Origin: Phycisphaerae bacterium
Lineage (GTDB): Bacteria; Planctomycetota; Phycisphaerae; Sedimentisphaerales; Sedimentisphaeraceae
Reading direction: 5' to 3'
NCBI GenBank assembly: GCA_027078365.1
Contig: JALWYQ010000037.1
Location: forward strand, 23,831-87,830
DNA length: 64,000 bases
Under the pieces are notes generated by a model that did no database searches, was not told the DNA's origin, and was given only the letters and a program-made list of their open reading frames with translations. Of the stretch, positions 10,010-19,600 are shown piece by piece. The translations under genes and the position numbers were made by a program. Every line of letters starts with the position of its first letter. Position 1 is the stretch's first letter.

Positions 10010-10972
10010 CTAATCATTACGTTCGAGAAGTAATCTTAGAATCTCTTCTTTTGTCGGCAGAGATTCTTGAAAACCGTACCGAGATGCGGTTATAGCAAAG
10101 GCCGCATTGGCAAAAGATACCGCTCGCTCAATACTATCTCCAGAAGCAATACTTGCTGCTAGAGCGGCTGCGAAAGAGTCTTGCGAACATGAACGGTCCA
10201 CGATATCTAATTCATAGCTTTTAACACGGTTAACACCATCTCTGTTAAAGATACAGACATCTTTTCTACCTGTATTGACAACTACCGTTTCAAAACCTTG
10301 CGAAATGAGATTTGCCCCGATCTGATTTGCGAGTTGCATATTAGACGAAATTGCCTTATCCAAACTGCTGCAATCCTCAACCTCAACGATGAGAATATCG
10401 ACATACTTGTAATTAGTCGGCAGATTACCTATGCCTCTGAGGGTCTCGTCGGAATCTAATTTTACGGTCAAAATAGATTTAGTTCCACGCATTTCTGCCA
10501 TGTTAATTGCAGCGGAAATTACTCCACTAGGCAAAGCCGCATCAATAAGGCAGGCGTCGCAAGAGGCTATAAGTTGCTCAACAGGGATAGATTCTATAAG
10601 TTCTGGGTTAATAGCGAAGTTAGCTCCGGGCGAGAATACAGTGGCGTTCTCACCATCTGAATCAACAAAAGTCATGGAGGTGCCTGTATTTTTTGCGTCT
10701 GCTACATCTAAGAAGCTAATATCAATATTCTTCTCCTTCAGAGCACTACTAACCATATAGCTGAAACAATCAGAACCTATCTTACCAACCAAAGAAACAT
10801 CACAACCGCACTGGGCTGCAGCTATAGATTGATTAACTCCCCCACCGGCACAATTACATGAAAATCCACTACCTATGAAAGTCTCTCCTGGCGCAGGAAC
10901 CTGACTACACTTAACAGCCATATCCACGTAGCAGGTTCCTACAACAACAATTTTTGGCACTCTCTGAGTCAT
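10010..10972 (-). CDS. PfkB-family sugar or nucleoside kinase, divergent anion hole
   Basis: This is a ribokinase-fold protein of about 320 aa. The N-terminal signature is VVVGTCYVDMAVK...PAPGETF followed by GGGVNQSIAAAQCG, the equivalent of the PfkB GG-x-G-x-N substrate box. The C-terminal ATP/anion-hole motif, normally DTTGAGDAF, reads DRSCSQDSF: the catalytic Asp is kept but Gly-Ala-Gly is replaced. The ATG at 10972 has GGAGAG five bases upstream and is preferred over TTG codons further out. Activity on ribose, fructose or nucleosides cannot be decided, and the altered anion hole makes a changed or reduced phosphotransfer plausible. Confidence 0.8.
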   Translation of the reverse strand: MTQRVPKIVVVGTCYVDMAVKCSQVPAPGETFIGSGFSCNCAGGGVNQSIAAAQCGCDVSLVGKIGSDCFSYMVSSALKEKNIDISFLDVADAKNTGTSMTFVDSDGENATVFSPGANFAINPELIESIPVEQLIASCDACLIDAALPSGVISAAINMAEMRGTKSILTVKLDSDETLRGIGNLPTNYKYVDILIVEVEDCSSLDKAISSNMQLANQIGANLISQGFETVVVNTGRKDVCIFNRDGVNRVKSYELDIVDRSCSQDSFAAALAASIASGDSIERAVSFANAAFAITASRYGFQESLPTKEEILRLLLERND

Positions 10973-11072
10973 AACTCTCTCCAACAAAGCAACTTACGAG
11001 AAACTTTCGCTCAATATTGATAGCGTTTTTTTCTATTTTGACATACAAAATATTTATCGGCCTACTATCGCG

Positions 11073-11099
11073 TTGACTTAAATTCTCTAATTGTATAAA
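11073..11099 (+). promoter_or_regulatory. Candidate promoter of purF-purM
   Basis: TTGACT (11073-11078) and TATAAA (11094-11099, preceded by TTG) are separated by 15 bases, and purF starts 45 bases downstream. A second TTGACA lies at 11038-11043. No PurR-like operator was recognised. Confidence 0.4.
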
Positions 11100-11144
11100 C
11101 TACTGCATCGTCAGTGCATATTGTTAATATTAAGAACAGGAATC

Positions 11145-12590
11145 ATGGGACAACTAAAAGAAGAATGCGGTGTTTTTGGCATTTGGAATGATCCAGCCGC
11201 AGTCGAAAAGACATATTTCGGTATCCACAGTCTTCAGCATAGAGGTCAAGAGTCTGCTGGAATCGCATCAACGGGCGGTGAAACAATAAACTGCTTTACT
11301 GGCATGGGCACTGTTAGTCGCGTCTTTAGACCAACAAGGAATGTTCTTCCTCGTTTGGTCAATCGATGCGCAATAGGACATGTACGTTATTCAACAGCTG
11401 GCTCTAGCAATAGAGACAACGCCCAGCCTTTATTAGCTGAGTATTCTCAAGGGCAAGTTGCCGTAGCGCATAATGGTAACATAACCAATGCCAGTCTTTT
11501 GAGAGATGAATACGAGGCTTACGGTAGTATCTTTAAGTCCACCAATGACACGGAAATTATCGTACACCTGCTTGCAAAAAACTCACATATCAACAAGCGT
11601 GATACAATAGGTCATGTTCTTGGGCATTTAGACGGTGCTTTCTCTGTATTGTTTTTGTTTCCGAACCGAATTGAAGCTGCAAGAGACCCACACGGAATCC
11701 GTCCGTTGTGTATAGGCAAAACAGCAAATGGCGCTTATTGCGTGGCTAGTGAGACCTGCGCCTTAGAAGCGATCGAAGCTGAATATATCCGTGATGTCGA
11801 ACCAGGTGAGATTGTTACCTTAAGCGATAGAGGTCTTGAGAGCCGTTATTATGTTGAACCTGGCACTATCACCCCTGCCCATTGTATTTTTGAACATGTT
11901 TATTTTGCCAGACAAAACAGCCGTATTTTTGGCGAAAATGTTTATCTAGCCAGAAAAAACATGGGACGACAGCTAGCAAAAGAATGGCCTGTTGAGGCCG
12001 ATGTTGTTACGCCAATTCCGGATTCTGGAACTGCAGCTGCTATAGGGTATTCTCAAGAAAGTGGAATTCCTTTTGATATGTGCTTTGTGCGCAGCCACTA
12101 CGTTGGACGAACATTCCTATCTCCAACGCAAGAACTCAGAGATATGGCTGTTAAATTGAAATTGTCGATAATAAAGGAAGCGGTTGAAGGTAAGCGAGTT
12201 GTTGTTGTCGATGATTCGATAGTACGTGGAACAACAACGAAAGGTAAAATTCGCTCACTCAGAGAAGCTGGCGCAAAAGAGATACATATGCGCATCAGTT
12301 GCCCACCAATAAAATATCCATGCTTCTACGGTGTAGATTTTCCAACGAGAGAAGAATTAGTTGCAAATAAAATGACCTTAGAAGAACTAAGGGTTTTCCT
12401 AGATGCAGACAGTATTGGATATATTTCTCTTGAAGGTCTGTGCAATTGTGTTTCAAAACCGGCAGACCATTACTGCACTGCTTGCTGGAGCGGCGAATAT
12501 AAAGTACCTACCCATCAAGAAATGGGTAAGTTCTCAATGGAACGAAATCAAATGAACCTTTTCCAGGACTTAGAAATCGAAAATGGCTGA
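11145..12590 (+). CDS. purF: Amidophosphoribosyltransferase (glutamine PRPP amidotransferase)
   Basis: PurF makes 5-phosphoribosylamine from PRPP and glutamine, the first committed step of purine synthesis. The ATG at 11145 gives MGQLKEECGVFGIW: a short propeptide before the Cys nucleophile, as in the Bacillus-type enzyme. The N-terminal Ntn glutaminase domain carries HNGNITN and IGHVRYSTAG. The C-terminal PRTase domain has VVVVDDSIVRGTTT. Cysteines in CPPIKYPC and LCNC...HYCTAC fit the 4Fe-4S ligands of the iron-sulfur class. The 3' end overlaps purM by 8 bases, so translation is coupled. Confidence 0.97.
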   Translation: MGQLKEECGVFGIWNDPAAVEKTYFGIHSLQHRGQESAGIASTGGETINCFTGMGTVSRVFRPTRNVLPRLVNRCAIGHVRYSTAGSSNRDNAQPLLAEYSQGQVAVAHNGNITNASLLRDEYEAYGSIFKSTNDTEIIVHLLAKNSHINKRDTIGHVLGHLDGAFSVLFLFPNRIEAARDPHGIRPLCIGKTANGAYCVASETCALEAIEAEYIRDVEPGEIVTLSDRGLESRYYVEPGTITPAHCIFEHVYFARQNSRIFGENVYLARKNMGRQLAKEWPVEADVVTPIPDSGTAAAIGYSQESGIPFDMCFVRSHYVGRTFLSPTQELRDMAVKLKLSIIKEAVEGKRVVVVDDSIVRGTTTKGKIRSLREAGAKEIHMRISCPPIKYPCFYGVDFPTREELVANKMTLEELRVFLDADSIGYISLEGLCNCVSKPADHYCTACWSGEYKVPTHQEMGKFSMERNQMNLFQDLEIENG

Positions 12591-13647
12591 TTATCTAAAC
12601 TACGAAGAATCCGGCGTTAGCATAGACGCTAATGATGCTATGGTCGAGGAAATCAAAACAAGCGTCAAATCAACATTCAGTCCAAGAGTGATTGACCTTC
12701 ACGGGGGCTTTGCAGGTCTATTCCGCATGGACAACGATGCTTCATTCAAGAAGAACTACAAAAAACCCGTAATGGTTGCGTGTACCGATGGCGTCGGAAC
12801 AAAGGTTCTGTTGGCCAGAGATATGGAGAAATTTGATACTCTTGGGCAAGACCTTGTCGCAATGAGTGTTAATGATATGATTGTTATGGGAGCAGAGCCG
12901 CTATTTTTCCTTGATTATCTCGGTATCGATAAACTCATACCAGAAAAGATTGCTCAAATGGTTGGGGGTATTGCCAACGCTTGCAAGATGGCAAACTGCT
13001 CACTTATTGGTGGCGAAACCGCTGAAATGCCAGATGTCTACAAGAAAGACGACTTTGACATGGCAGGATTCGCAGTTGGTGTTGTAGAAAAAGATCAGAT
13101 TATAAATGGTGACGCTGTAAAGCCAGGGGATGTTATTCTCGGCATAGCATCCAATGGAATTCACTCAAACGGATTCTCCCTCGTTCGAAACATCTGTTTC
13201 AAAAAAGCAGGATTAAAGCTAAGTGATTCTATAGCCGAACTTGGTGGCAAAACTCTTGGAGAAGTTCTTCTTGAGCCAACAAGAATATATGTCCGTCCAG
13301 TTATTAAGGCTGTCGAAGATTTTAGAGACAAAAAAGCTATTCATGCAATGGCCCATATTACAGGCGGTGGTCTTGTTGGGAATATTCCAAGAGTATTGCC
13401 TAAAAATTGTGATGCTGTAATTGATAAAGCAAGCTGGCCAGTTTTGGAAATATTTAAATATCTCCAACAATTAGGTCCTGTTGAAGAACAAGAAATGTTT
13501 AGGGTTTTCAATATGGGAATTGGCTACATATTAGCCGTAGAAGCTGAATTTGCTGATGCTATTGCTGACAACCTTACTGACTCTGGTGAAAAGGTCTACA
13601 AAATTGGCGTCATTGAAGAGGGAAACGCTACCGTAAGACTAAAATAA
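12583..13647 (+). CDS. purM: Phosphoribosylformylglycinamidine cyclo-ligase (AIR synthetase)
   Basis: PurM closes the imidazole ring to form AIR, using ATP. The product is 354 aa. Visible are DGVGTKVLLA, GQDLVAMSVNDMIVMGAEPLFFLDYL, GGETAEMPD and the glycine-rich HITGGGLVGNIPR, all in family order. The ATG lies inside the last codons of purF, and a strong terminator 25 bases downstream ends the operon. Confidence 0.97.
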   Translation: MADYLNYEESGVSIDANDAMVEEIKTSVKSTFSPRVIDLHGGFAGLFRMDNDASFKKNYKKPVMVACTDGVGTKVLLARDMEKFDTLGQDLVAMSVNDMIVMGAEPLFFLDYLGIDKLIPEKIAQMVGGIANACKMANCSLIGGETAEMPDVYKKDDFDMAGFAVGVVEKDQIINGDAVKPGDVILGIASNGIHSNGFSLVRNICFKKAGLKLSDSIAELGGKTLGEVLLEPTRIYVRPVIKAVEDFRDKKAIHAMAHITGGGLVGNIPRVLPKNCDAVIDKASWPVLEIFKYLQQLGPVEEQEMFRVFNMGIGYILAVEAEFADAIADNLTDSGEKVYKIGVIEEGNATVRLK

Positions 13648-13671
13648 CTCATCATACAAAAACACTAACAG

Positions 13672-13703
13672 AGGCTACTTGTTAATTCAAGTGGCCTTTT
13701 TTT
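13672..13703 (+). terminator. Rho-independent terminator of purF-purM
   Basis: AGGCTACTTG (13672-13681) pairs with CAAGTGGCCT (13688-13697), with one G-U, around a 6-base loop. Seven T residues follow. The 204 bases between this and the tRNA gene hold no gene that I can see. Confidence 0.9.
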
Positions 13704-13907
13704 AGGTTCTTCTAAAAACCATCTAACTCTCAAGCAAAATCTTTACTGTAGAGCCTTGAGAAGCACACACTCTCCTTCCTAATGGGCTGATTTACCTCGA
13801 CTAGTAGCTCTCGCTCACCACTCAAAAGCAATTATAAAGCCACTCTCAAATTCACGATAAAATCGCTTGCCAACACCCTTATCATCTGCTAATATTCTGG
13901 AACTAAC

Positions 13908-13980
13908 GGGGCCGTAGCTCAGTTGGGAGAGCGCTACACTGGCAGTGTAGAAGTCGTGAGTTCGAGTCTCATCGGCTCCA
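13908..13980 (+). tRNA. tRNA-Ala (anticodon GGC)
   Basis: The 73-nt cloverleaf has acceptor GGGGCCG/CGGCTCC containing the G3-U70 wobble pair, the alanine identity element. The anticodon stem is CTACA/TGTAG with loop CTGGCAG, so the anticodon is GGC (Ala, GCC codons). The T-loop is TTCGAGT and the discriminator is A. CCA is not encoded. Its 3' 42 nt are part of the prophage attachment site, so the current 3' half was supplied by the phage. Confidence 0.97.
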
Positions 13981-13982
13981 TT
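13939..13982 (+). repeat. Prophage attachment site attL (44-bp direct repeat)
   Basis: These 44 bases, from the anticodon loop of tRNA-Ala to two bases past its end, recur without mismatch at 52729-52772. The flanking bases differ on both sides (A versus G upstream, C versus A downstream). Integration rebuilds a full tRNA here. Confidence 0.97.
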
Positions 13983-14053
13983 CATATAAAACCTTGTAAA
14001 TAAAGAAGTTGCAAGGGCTACGCCACAGCCCTTAGCATACGAAATCCTAAGTT

Positions 14054-14071
14054 GTGGACACTTTTGTGGAC
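14054..14071 (+). promoter_or_regulatory. Candidate integrase arm-type site, left
   Basis: GTGGACACTTTTGTGGAC contains TGGAC twice, 12 bp apart. A near copy (ATGGACACTTTCGATGGAC) lies at 52581-52599, inside the other prophage end. Paired sites flanking the core on both phage arms are expected of arm-type binding by tyrosine integrases. This is inferred; no footprint is known. Confidence 0.45.
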
Positions 14072-14108
14072 GCTTATGGGTTTCTTGTATTGTTAAGGAG
14101 CTTTTTTT

Positions 14109-15356
14109 ATGCGCAGAAATTACACTTTCAAAGGGTCCATCTTTTGCCAACGTGGACGGCATTACTGGAAGGTTAAAGACCCCCAAACTCGCAAGCGCAG
14201 AACCTTTGCGCTTAAGCCTGCCGGAAGTAGATTCGCAACCTCAGACAAACGGATGGCCAAAGAGATAGCACAACGCAAATGGGACTCCTGGCAAGCGACC
14301 GGAGGCGGCTCGAATACGATTGGCGAGTTAATTGAACTCTACCTTAAATATGTCAAGGAAACTAACGCTCAAGATTCAAATCAGCCATACAAAATCGAAC
14401 TGGCTCTTAGGTTGATCGATAATGTTTCGCTACCGCCCTGCGAATACAGCCCTCTTCTTTTCGATGATACGCGTCAAAAACTAATCAACAAAGGAATAAC
14501 AGCACACACAATCAATACCAAAATGCGGTTTATTATTAAGATGTTTAAGTGGGCAGCCAGCCGAGAGATAGTATCACCACTTACGCCTTATGCTCTGGAA
14601 AATGTTGAAAAGGTAAAAAATAACCATCCAAAATTACGTAGAACAAAGATAAGACAGCCAGCACCGCTGGAAGATGTTCGCAGGACGCTTGCATATTTGC
14701 ATCCGATCTTACGAGCAATGGTGATAACTCAGCTCTATACCGGGACTAGGCCAAGCGAAATGTTACGAATGAAACCATGTGAGATTGACACCAGCGATGA
14801 GATTTGGATATATACGCAAAATAAACATAAAACTGACTATAAAGACGGAGCAAGACCGAGAATTATTCCGCTCAATAAACAAGTCCAAAATGTTTTAATC
14901 CCATTGATCGCGGAGAAAAAGCAGAGCGAATACCTCTTCTCTCCTGCAGATGGCAGAGAGATTGCCACGCAGATTCGTAGCGAGTGTCGCCAAACACCAA
15001 AGAGCTGCGGTAATAGAAGAGGCAAGTCTAGCAGCTATAGACCAGGAGGATTGCAGCTGCGTGAATGTTACGACCACGGATCATATCGAACAGCAATAAG
15101 ACGAGCCATTATGCGGCTTAATCGCGACCTTAAAGCCAGAGACGGCGACAGCTATGCACCAATGCCAATATGGACACCATATCAGCTCAGACATGCAGCA
15201 GCGACCGCGATTAATGCAGTTGATAACGTTGATGCTCTTGGTTTTGCTCAAGCGCTGCTTGGCCATAAAAATAGATCAACCACCGAAATTTACGCAAAAA
15301 TGGGACTGGAAAAGGCTAAAAGAGCAGCAGAGATTTTGAATGATATTGAGATATAA
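14109..15356 (+). CDS. int: Prophage tyrosine integrase
   Basis: This 415 aa tyrosine recombinase is probably responsible for integration at the adjacent tRNA-Ala. The catalytic residues are visible: Arg in TGTRPSEMLRM, the HxxR box in YQLRHAAATA (His-Arg order LRH) with LGHKNRST, and the nucleophile Tyr in TTEIYAKMG. The N-terminal region looks like the AP2/SAM-like arm-binding domain, rich in Arg and Lys. AAGGAG sits eight bases before the ATG. It is the only gene on the left edge and is read away from attL, opposite to the late genes that follow. Confidence 0.95.
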   Translation: MRRNYTFKGSIFCQRGRHYWKVKDPQTRKRRTFALKPAGSRFATSDKRMAKEIAQRKWDSWQATGGGSNTIGELIELYLKYVKETNAQDSNQPYKIELALRLIDNVSLPPCEYSPLLFDDTRQKLINKGITAHTINTKMRFIIKMFKWAASREIVSPLTPYALENVEKVKNNHPKLRRTKIRQPAPLEDVRRTLAYLHPILRAMVITQLYTGTRPSEMLRMKPCEIDTSDEIWIYTQNKHKTDYKDGARPRIIPLNKQVQNVLIPLIAEKKQSEYLFSPADGREIATQIRSECRQTPKSCGNRRGKSSSYRPGGLQLRECYDHGSYRTAIRRAIMRLNRDLKARDGDSYAPMPIWTPYQLRHAAATAINAVDNVDALGFAQALLGHKNRSTTEIYAKMGLEKAKRAAEILNDIEI

Positions 15357-15411
15357 AAAATATGGCGAACGGAAGCGTCGAATATTTACTGCCTTTGCTG
15401 CAAGCAAGATT

Positions 15412-15436
15412 GCCTCGGCAGAATGCCTGCCGAGGC
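15412..15436. repeat. Stem-loop after integrase
   Basis: GCCTCGGCAG (15412-15421) pairs perfectly with CTGCCGAGGC (15427-15436) around a 5-base loop. There is no T tract on either side. The 13-mer TGCCTCGGCAGAA (15411-15423) recurs at 48417-48429 near the other prophage end. Confidence 0.6.
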
Positions 15437-15468
15437 TAGTTAGTTAATGACCTTTGGAGATCATTAGT

Positions 15469-15972
15469 TTAATTATCGTCTGATTTTAGCGAATAGTTAA
15501 CCATGTCGTCGTAAGTGATCGCTCGAATAACTTCCGCTTCGGAGCTGTCGATTATGTTTACCCAATCTCCTGGTTGAACTGGCAAATGAACATCTGGGTA
15601 GCTGTTTTGGATTAGCTCGATCAATTCATCCATTTCTGCTTTTTCGACAAAGCTCTGGTATTCGAAATCGTAAGCAATACCACCAACGCTGACGATTTTT
15701 GTTTCTTGCTCAAACTCGCTAGCCAAGTCTATTTCAAGGGCCTCAAAAATCTTTAAGACTTTTTGATAGCCCATATCTTGACCGGCAAAAAAGCGAAATA
15801 TAGTGTCTCGGTTGCATCCAACCTCTTTTGCTAGCCGCTCTTTGTTCCAGAATCTCTCGCCGAGTTTTTTTAGTATGATTTCTTGCAGGCTGTGAGCCTG
15901 ACCCTTTTCGTCTACCAGTACCGGTGAGCCGTAAGAGCTAGCCGCGTGGTCTGTTGTTATTTTATACTTCAT
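15469..15972 (-). CDS. XRE-like helix-turn-helix regulator
   Basis: The product is 167 aa. Residues 35-75 form an HTH (ERLAKEVGCNRDTIFRFFAGQDMGYQKVLKIFEAL) of the Cro/C1 fold. The C-terminal part is acidic and unrecognised. GGAGAGACAAA precedes the ATG. It is convergent with the integrase, at the end of the leftward strand. A regulator of lysogeny or integrase expression is plausible, but the repressor role is not proven because a second control region lies near 44.1 kb. Confidence 0.75.
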   Translation of the reverse strand: MKYKITTDHAASSYGSPVLVDEKGQAHSLQEIILKKLGERFWNKERLAKEVGCNRDTIFRFFAGQDMGYQKVLKIFEALEIDLASEFEQETKIVSVGGIAYDFEYQSFVEKAEMDELIELIQNSYPDVHLPVQPGDWVNIIDSSEAEVIRAITYDDMVNYSLKSDDN

Positions 15973-15997
15973 TTTGTCTCTCCATTCTATAAAGTAT

Positions 15998-16015
15998 GCC
16001 CCGCCGGAGCGGGGC
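15998..16015. repeat. Intergenic stem-loop
   Basis: GCCCCG (15998-16003) pairs with CGGGGC (16010-16015) around CCGGAG, between two small leftward genes. There is no U tract on the leftward transcript. It is one of several intergenic hairpins in this prophage. Confidence 0.5.
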
Positions 16016-16032
16016 TTAATATTAACATTGTA

Positions 16033-16293
16033 TCAAAAACAATCGCTGACGTTGAAGTCTACGCCTGCGTTTTCTAAGTCTCTATATTTTACATAAGCAT
16101 CTTGCCACAAATCAAATGTTTCTGATGCGACAGTCTCTTCGCACTCTTCGAGTTCAGACTTTGACATCATACAAAAATCGCGGTACTCGCCATAAAACTC
16201 TCCCCAAAGACAAGTTTCCGATCCATAGGCTAACTCTGACTCTTGGTCTTTAACAAACTCTACTAATTCACTGATTTTGATTACATTCTTCAT
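16033..16293 (-). CDS. Small acidic prophage protein, function unknown
   Basis: The 86 aa product is strongly acidic (many E and D) with two Trp in LWGEFYGEYRDF and FDLWQDAY. No family recognised. Its ribosome site and start (GGAGACACAAAATGAA) nearly repeat those of the adjacent XRE gene, suggesting paired expression. Small acidic phage proteins sometimes mimic DNA or inhibit host enzymes; that is only a possibility here. Confidence 0.65.
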   Translation of the reverse strand: MKNVIKISELVEFVKDQESELAYGSETCLWGEFYGEYRDFCMMSKSELEECEETVASETFDLWQDAYVKYRDLENAGVDFNVSDCF

Positions 16294-16644
16294 TTTGTGT
16301 CTCCTAAAAATAAATTAATCATTAACTAACTGCTTTTATTGTCGTAAATATTCGACTATTTGTAAAGTTAAAAATCGGAAATTTACGATTTTTTTTTGAG
16401 AGACGTACAAAATGTGCGTTTTTAGGGCTGTAAGGTGATTTTTGTGGGGGTAAAAAAACTAAGATTTAATGTGTGGGGCCGCAACGCACGACCCCTGTTT
16501 ACGTAGTTTATACTATCGTTAGCTGGTTAATATACCTATTTTTGCTTTGAGGTCAAGTGCTTGCTAGATGTTTTTTTGTTAGGTGACTCTGCCGGTGGTA
16601 AGCCGGCAGAGTATTTGGTGGAGGAAGATGAAGGTTTTTAGGGG
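16294..16644. promoter_or_regulatory. Intergenic region with two inverted repeats, 3' of the late operon
   Basis: There is no gene in these 351 bases. AAAAATCG (16370-16377) pairs with CGATTTTT (16386-16393) and runs into T on both strands, so it may be a bidirectional terminator separating the late operon from the 86 aa gene. ACTCTGCCGG (16586-16595) pairs with CCGGCAGAGT (16603-16612) just after the last tail gene. GTCG-N8-CGAC at 16341-16356 could be an operator. Confidence 0.5.
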
Positions 16645-19600
16645 TTATGTTGTTTGTTTTAGGCTTACCCAGTTGCCTACCCATCGATGATCTATGTCGT
16701 CGATGTAAGTTGTTTCTGTTTTTAATTTCCACCGCCAGTGCAAACGATATAGCTCTTCGCCAAATTTGTTGTCTAGCCAATCTTGTGCTGCTTGATATGT
16801 TGTTGCTGTATAGATGTTGATGTTGCACTTGACTCCACGCCTTGTTTCGTAAAGAAAATCAGTGTCTAATTGACTTGCACTTGTCCAGTCGTGGTAATCG
16901 TGTTGAATGGAATCATCGTCACATTCAATTTTAAATTCGAAATCGTAGTCGTCTGTCCATGTGTCTGACATGTTTGAAATTGATGTGTTTCGTAGCGATA
17001 CTGGCAAGCCGCCAAAAATGACAGACTGAACAACATTGTATTCTGTTGAAGAAGTAGAATTTATGTTGTTTGTAATTGGCGATGATTGTCTCGTTAACAA
17101 ATTAACGAATGCAGGTAGTGTTTCATTGCCTGCTGCATCCCTTGCAATTGTTTTTACTACCCACGCGCCACAGGAATAATACCAGTAGAGCCTGTTTTCT
17201 GAATATTCGTCAGCGTCAACATCAATGTCTGGAATGTTTATTAGGTCTGCTGGAGTTATCGAGAATTTGCGAGAGGTCTCCCAGTCGCCAACGAATTTTA
17301 ATTCTCCATATTGGTCTGTAATCTCGTGTTTAAAACTGATGTTTCTAGAGTCTCCACTTGGCCTATCTATCACCTGCATCAGTTCGCCTTCGATTTTGGT
17401 GATGTGGTAGTTTTTGCCACTATTGGCGTTGATTCCAACGGGGAATCTGTCAACCCATTTTGGTGGGTTTGGAATTGGACACAATGTGTCTGTGACGTCA
17501 AAGCTAGCAACTTTTTTGCGATTCCTGAAATCCTTAAACCACACAGAGTCTGCAACGCTATTCCAATCCCAACCCAGCAATACATCATCTGAAACTCTTT
17601 CGATTTTTGCAGGAGAAATCCCCTTACCATCTAATCGCTTATATCTACAATAATCACCATCGCCGCCAACACATGCCCATTCTGATCCATCAAGAGATTT
17701 TGTGCTATAGCTTTGGTTGTCCCAATCGTCGCCAGCATCTGGTTTTGATGGTTTTGTGGGGATTAGACAGCAAAACAGCGGATCATTGTCAGCCATATTT
17801 TCCAGCACCATCGAATGTATCACAGAAACGTTTGAACCTGTTCCAGATCCAGTCGAAATTGATCCTATCTCTAGCGAACCATCTACTGGAACGAGGGTTT
17901 GTTCTGAATATTCACTGTCGCTTGTGTCAACTTCATAAATTCTCAGTGCAAATTTTACAAAGGCATTTCTTGTCGCGGTCGCTGGAAAATCAGACTTATC
18001 TAATTTAACAAGTACCCCAGCGATATATGCTGGAGAATTCCAGTAGTAATCATTCCTAAACTCCCCACCCTTAATTATTCCTAGATCATATTCGCCTGTG
18101 TTATCGTTATATTTTTCAATCTGGTATTTACTTGCCCTACTCCAAACACCTCCAGTTGCGTAGCTGTAGAATGATCCTGCCTTTTCATCGTCTATTTTAT
18201 TAATAGAGGCTTTGTTACCTCTAGACAGTGCAATTCTTGCTGATTCATCTTCATCATATGCTGCATGAAATCTCCATTCTTCATCAACGTCGCTTTCGCA
18301 AAGCTCTCCTTTTTGAGATGAGCTAATACCTCTCATGCTAATTGACACGTTTTCTTTTGTGCCATAGTCGACGGATAGCACTCGCCAAACATGGTTTGTT
18401 ATGTTTGCCAGTAATTCGTAATCGAATTCTTGCAACGCTTCATTTTTTGGGTTATGTCGTAGCCTTGTCTCTTCGCAATCATAGACTATTTTGTTTGGAT
18501 CATAGTTTGCCGGGAAAGTTGTTGTGAAATTGTCAATAAAGCTCGCTATCCAATCATTAACATTGCTGTAGTTTTTAAGTTTGGCGTTTCCATAGCTCTG
18601 GCTGACAGGACAGCTCTCTTGAACTACCATCGTTCCTGGAGGCAAGCCTAAACTGTATTTCCAAATCTTTCTCCATGTGCCCTTGATGCTGGCAAAAAAA
18701 CTGTTAATTGCATCCATCTGAGCTTGATCGTTTTCTAAATTTTCTAGCTTGATAGATGCAAAAATATTTTCCGGGATGTATGGCAAATGTGTTACAAATG
18801 CCCAGTCGTACTCTCCAGACATCTCTAAGTATTTTTCAAATGTAGAGCCATTACAAGCAAACTCCATGTCGTTGTTGTTAGCGAAGAATACTCGGTTTGT
18901 AATGTCATTTATGTCGCCACCGTTGGCGATGTAGTTGTTTATCCAAACATCATTAATGTCGCTTGCTGTGCCACTGGAATCTATTGCTCGCATTGCACAG
19001 TTTTGTAGAGCTGCACAGTATTTTGCATCCTGAAAAGTGTATTCGTCGGCGTTTGGCTCCCAGTGATTATCGCTAGCTGGAACACCGATATTTAGGGCGT
19101 ATTGAGAGCTAACAAATGGCGGAACTGGATCATCGCCCATCCATCTCTGGTAGCCAAACCTGCTGCTTGGAAAAGCTACGCCCAGTGTTGAAGGGTTGGT
19201 TATTCCTAAGAGACCAAGTTCGTATGGTGTGTGTTGCCCTTTCAAATCGCCCGTGTCCATAGCAATTAAGTGCGGCAGGTACATCCTTGGGTCGTATTCT
19301 TGTGGTAAATATAAATAGCTCTTATGAAGCGAATGCTCTGAGCTATCGCTGTAGTCGTTGTAGCTGTTGAATTGTCTGAATCTTGCTGAGTTGTGGCTGA
19401 AGTGATAATACCTGTTTGGATTTGCAACTCTTATCCAGCCACCGGTAGTTAAGTTTCCCCAGCTGTTGTTGTTTTGTAATGACTCTTTTGCTTCTGCTGT
19501 GTCTAGCTGACATGGACAGCTGTTAATCAATGCTTCGTTGACGTCTTTTTGTTGCATTCCTGTTAGCGACCACGCATAGCATGGTTGCAAATAATACTCT

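Noticed and set aside
16553-16828. Leftward 91 aa frame after the tail gene
   Set aside because: It overlaps the end of the 1081 aa tail gene in another frame and has low-complexity composition without motifs.
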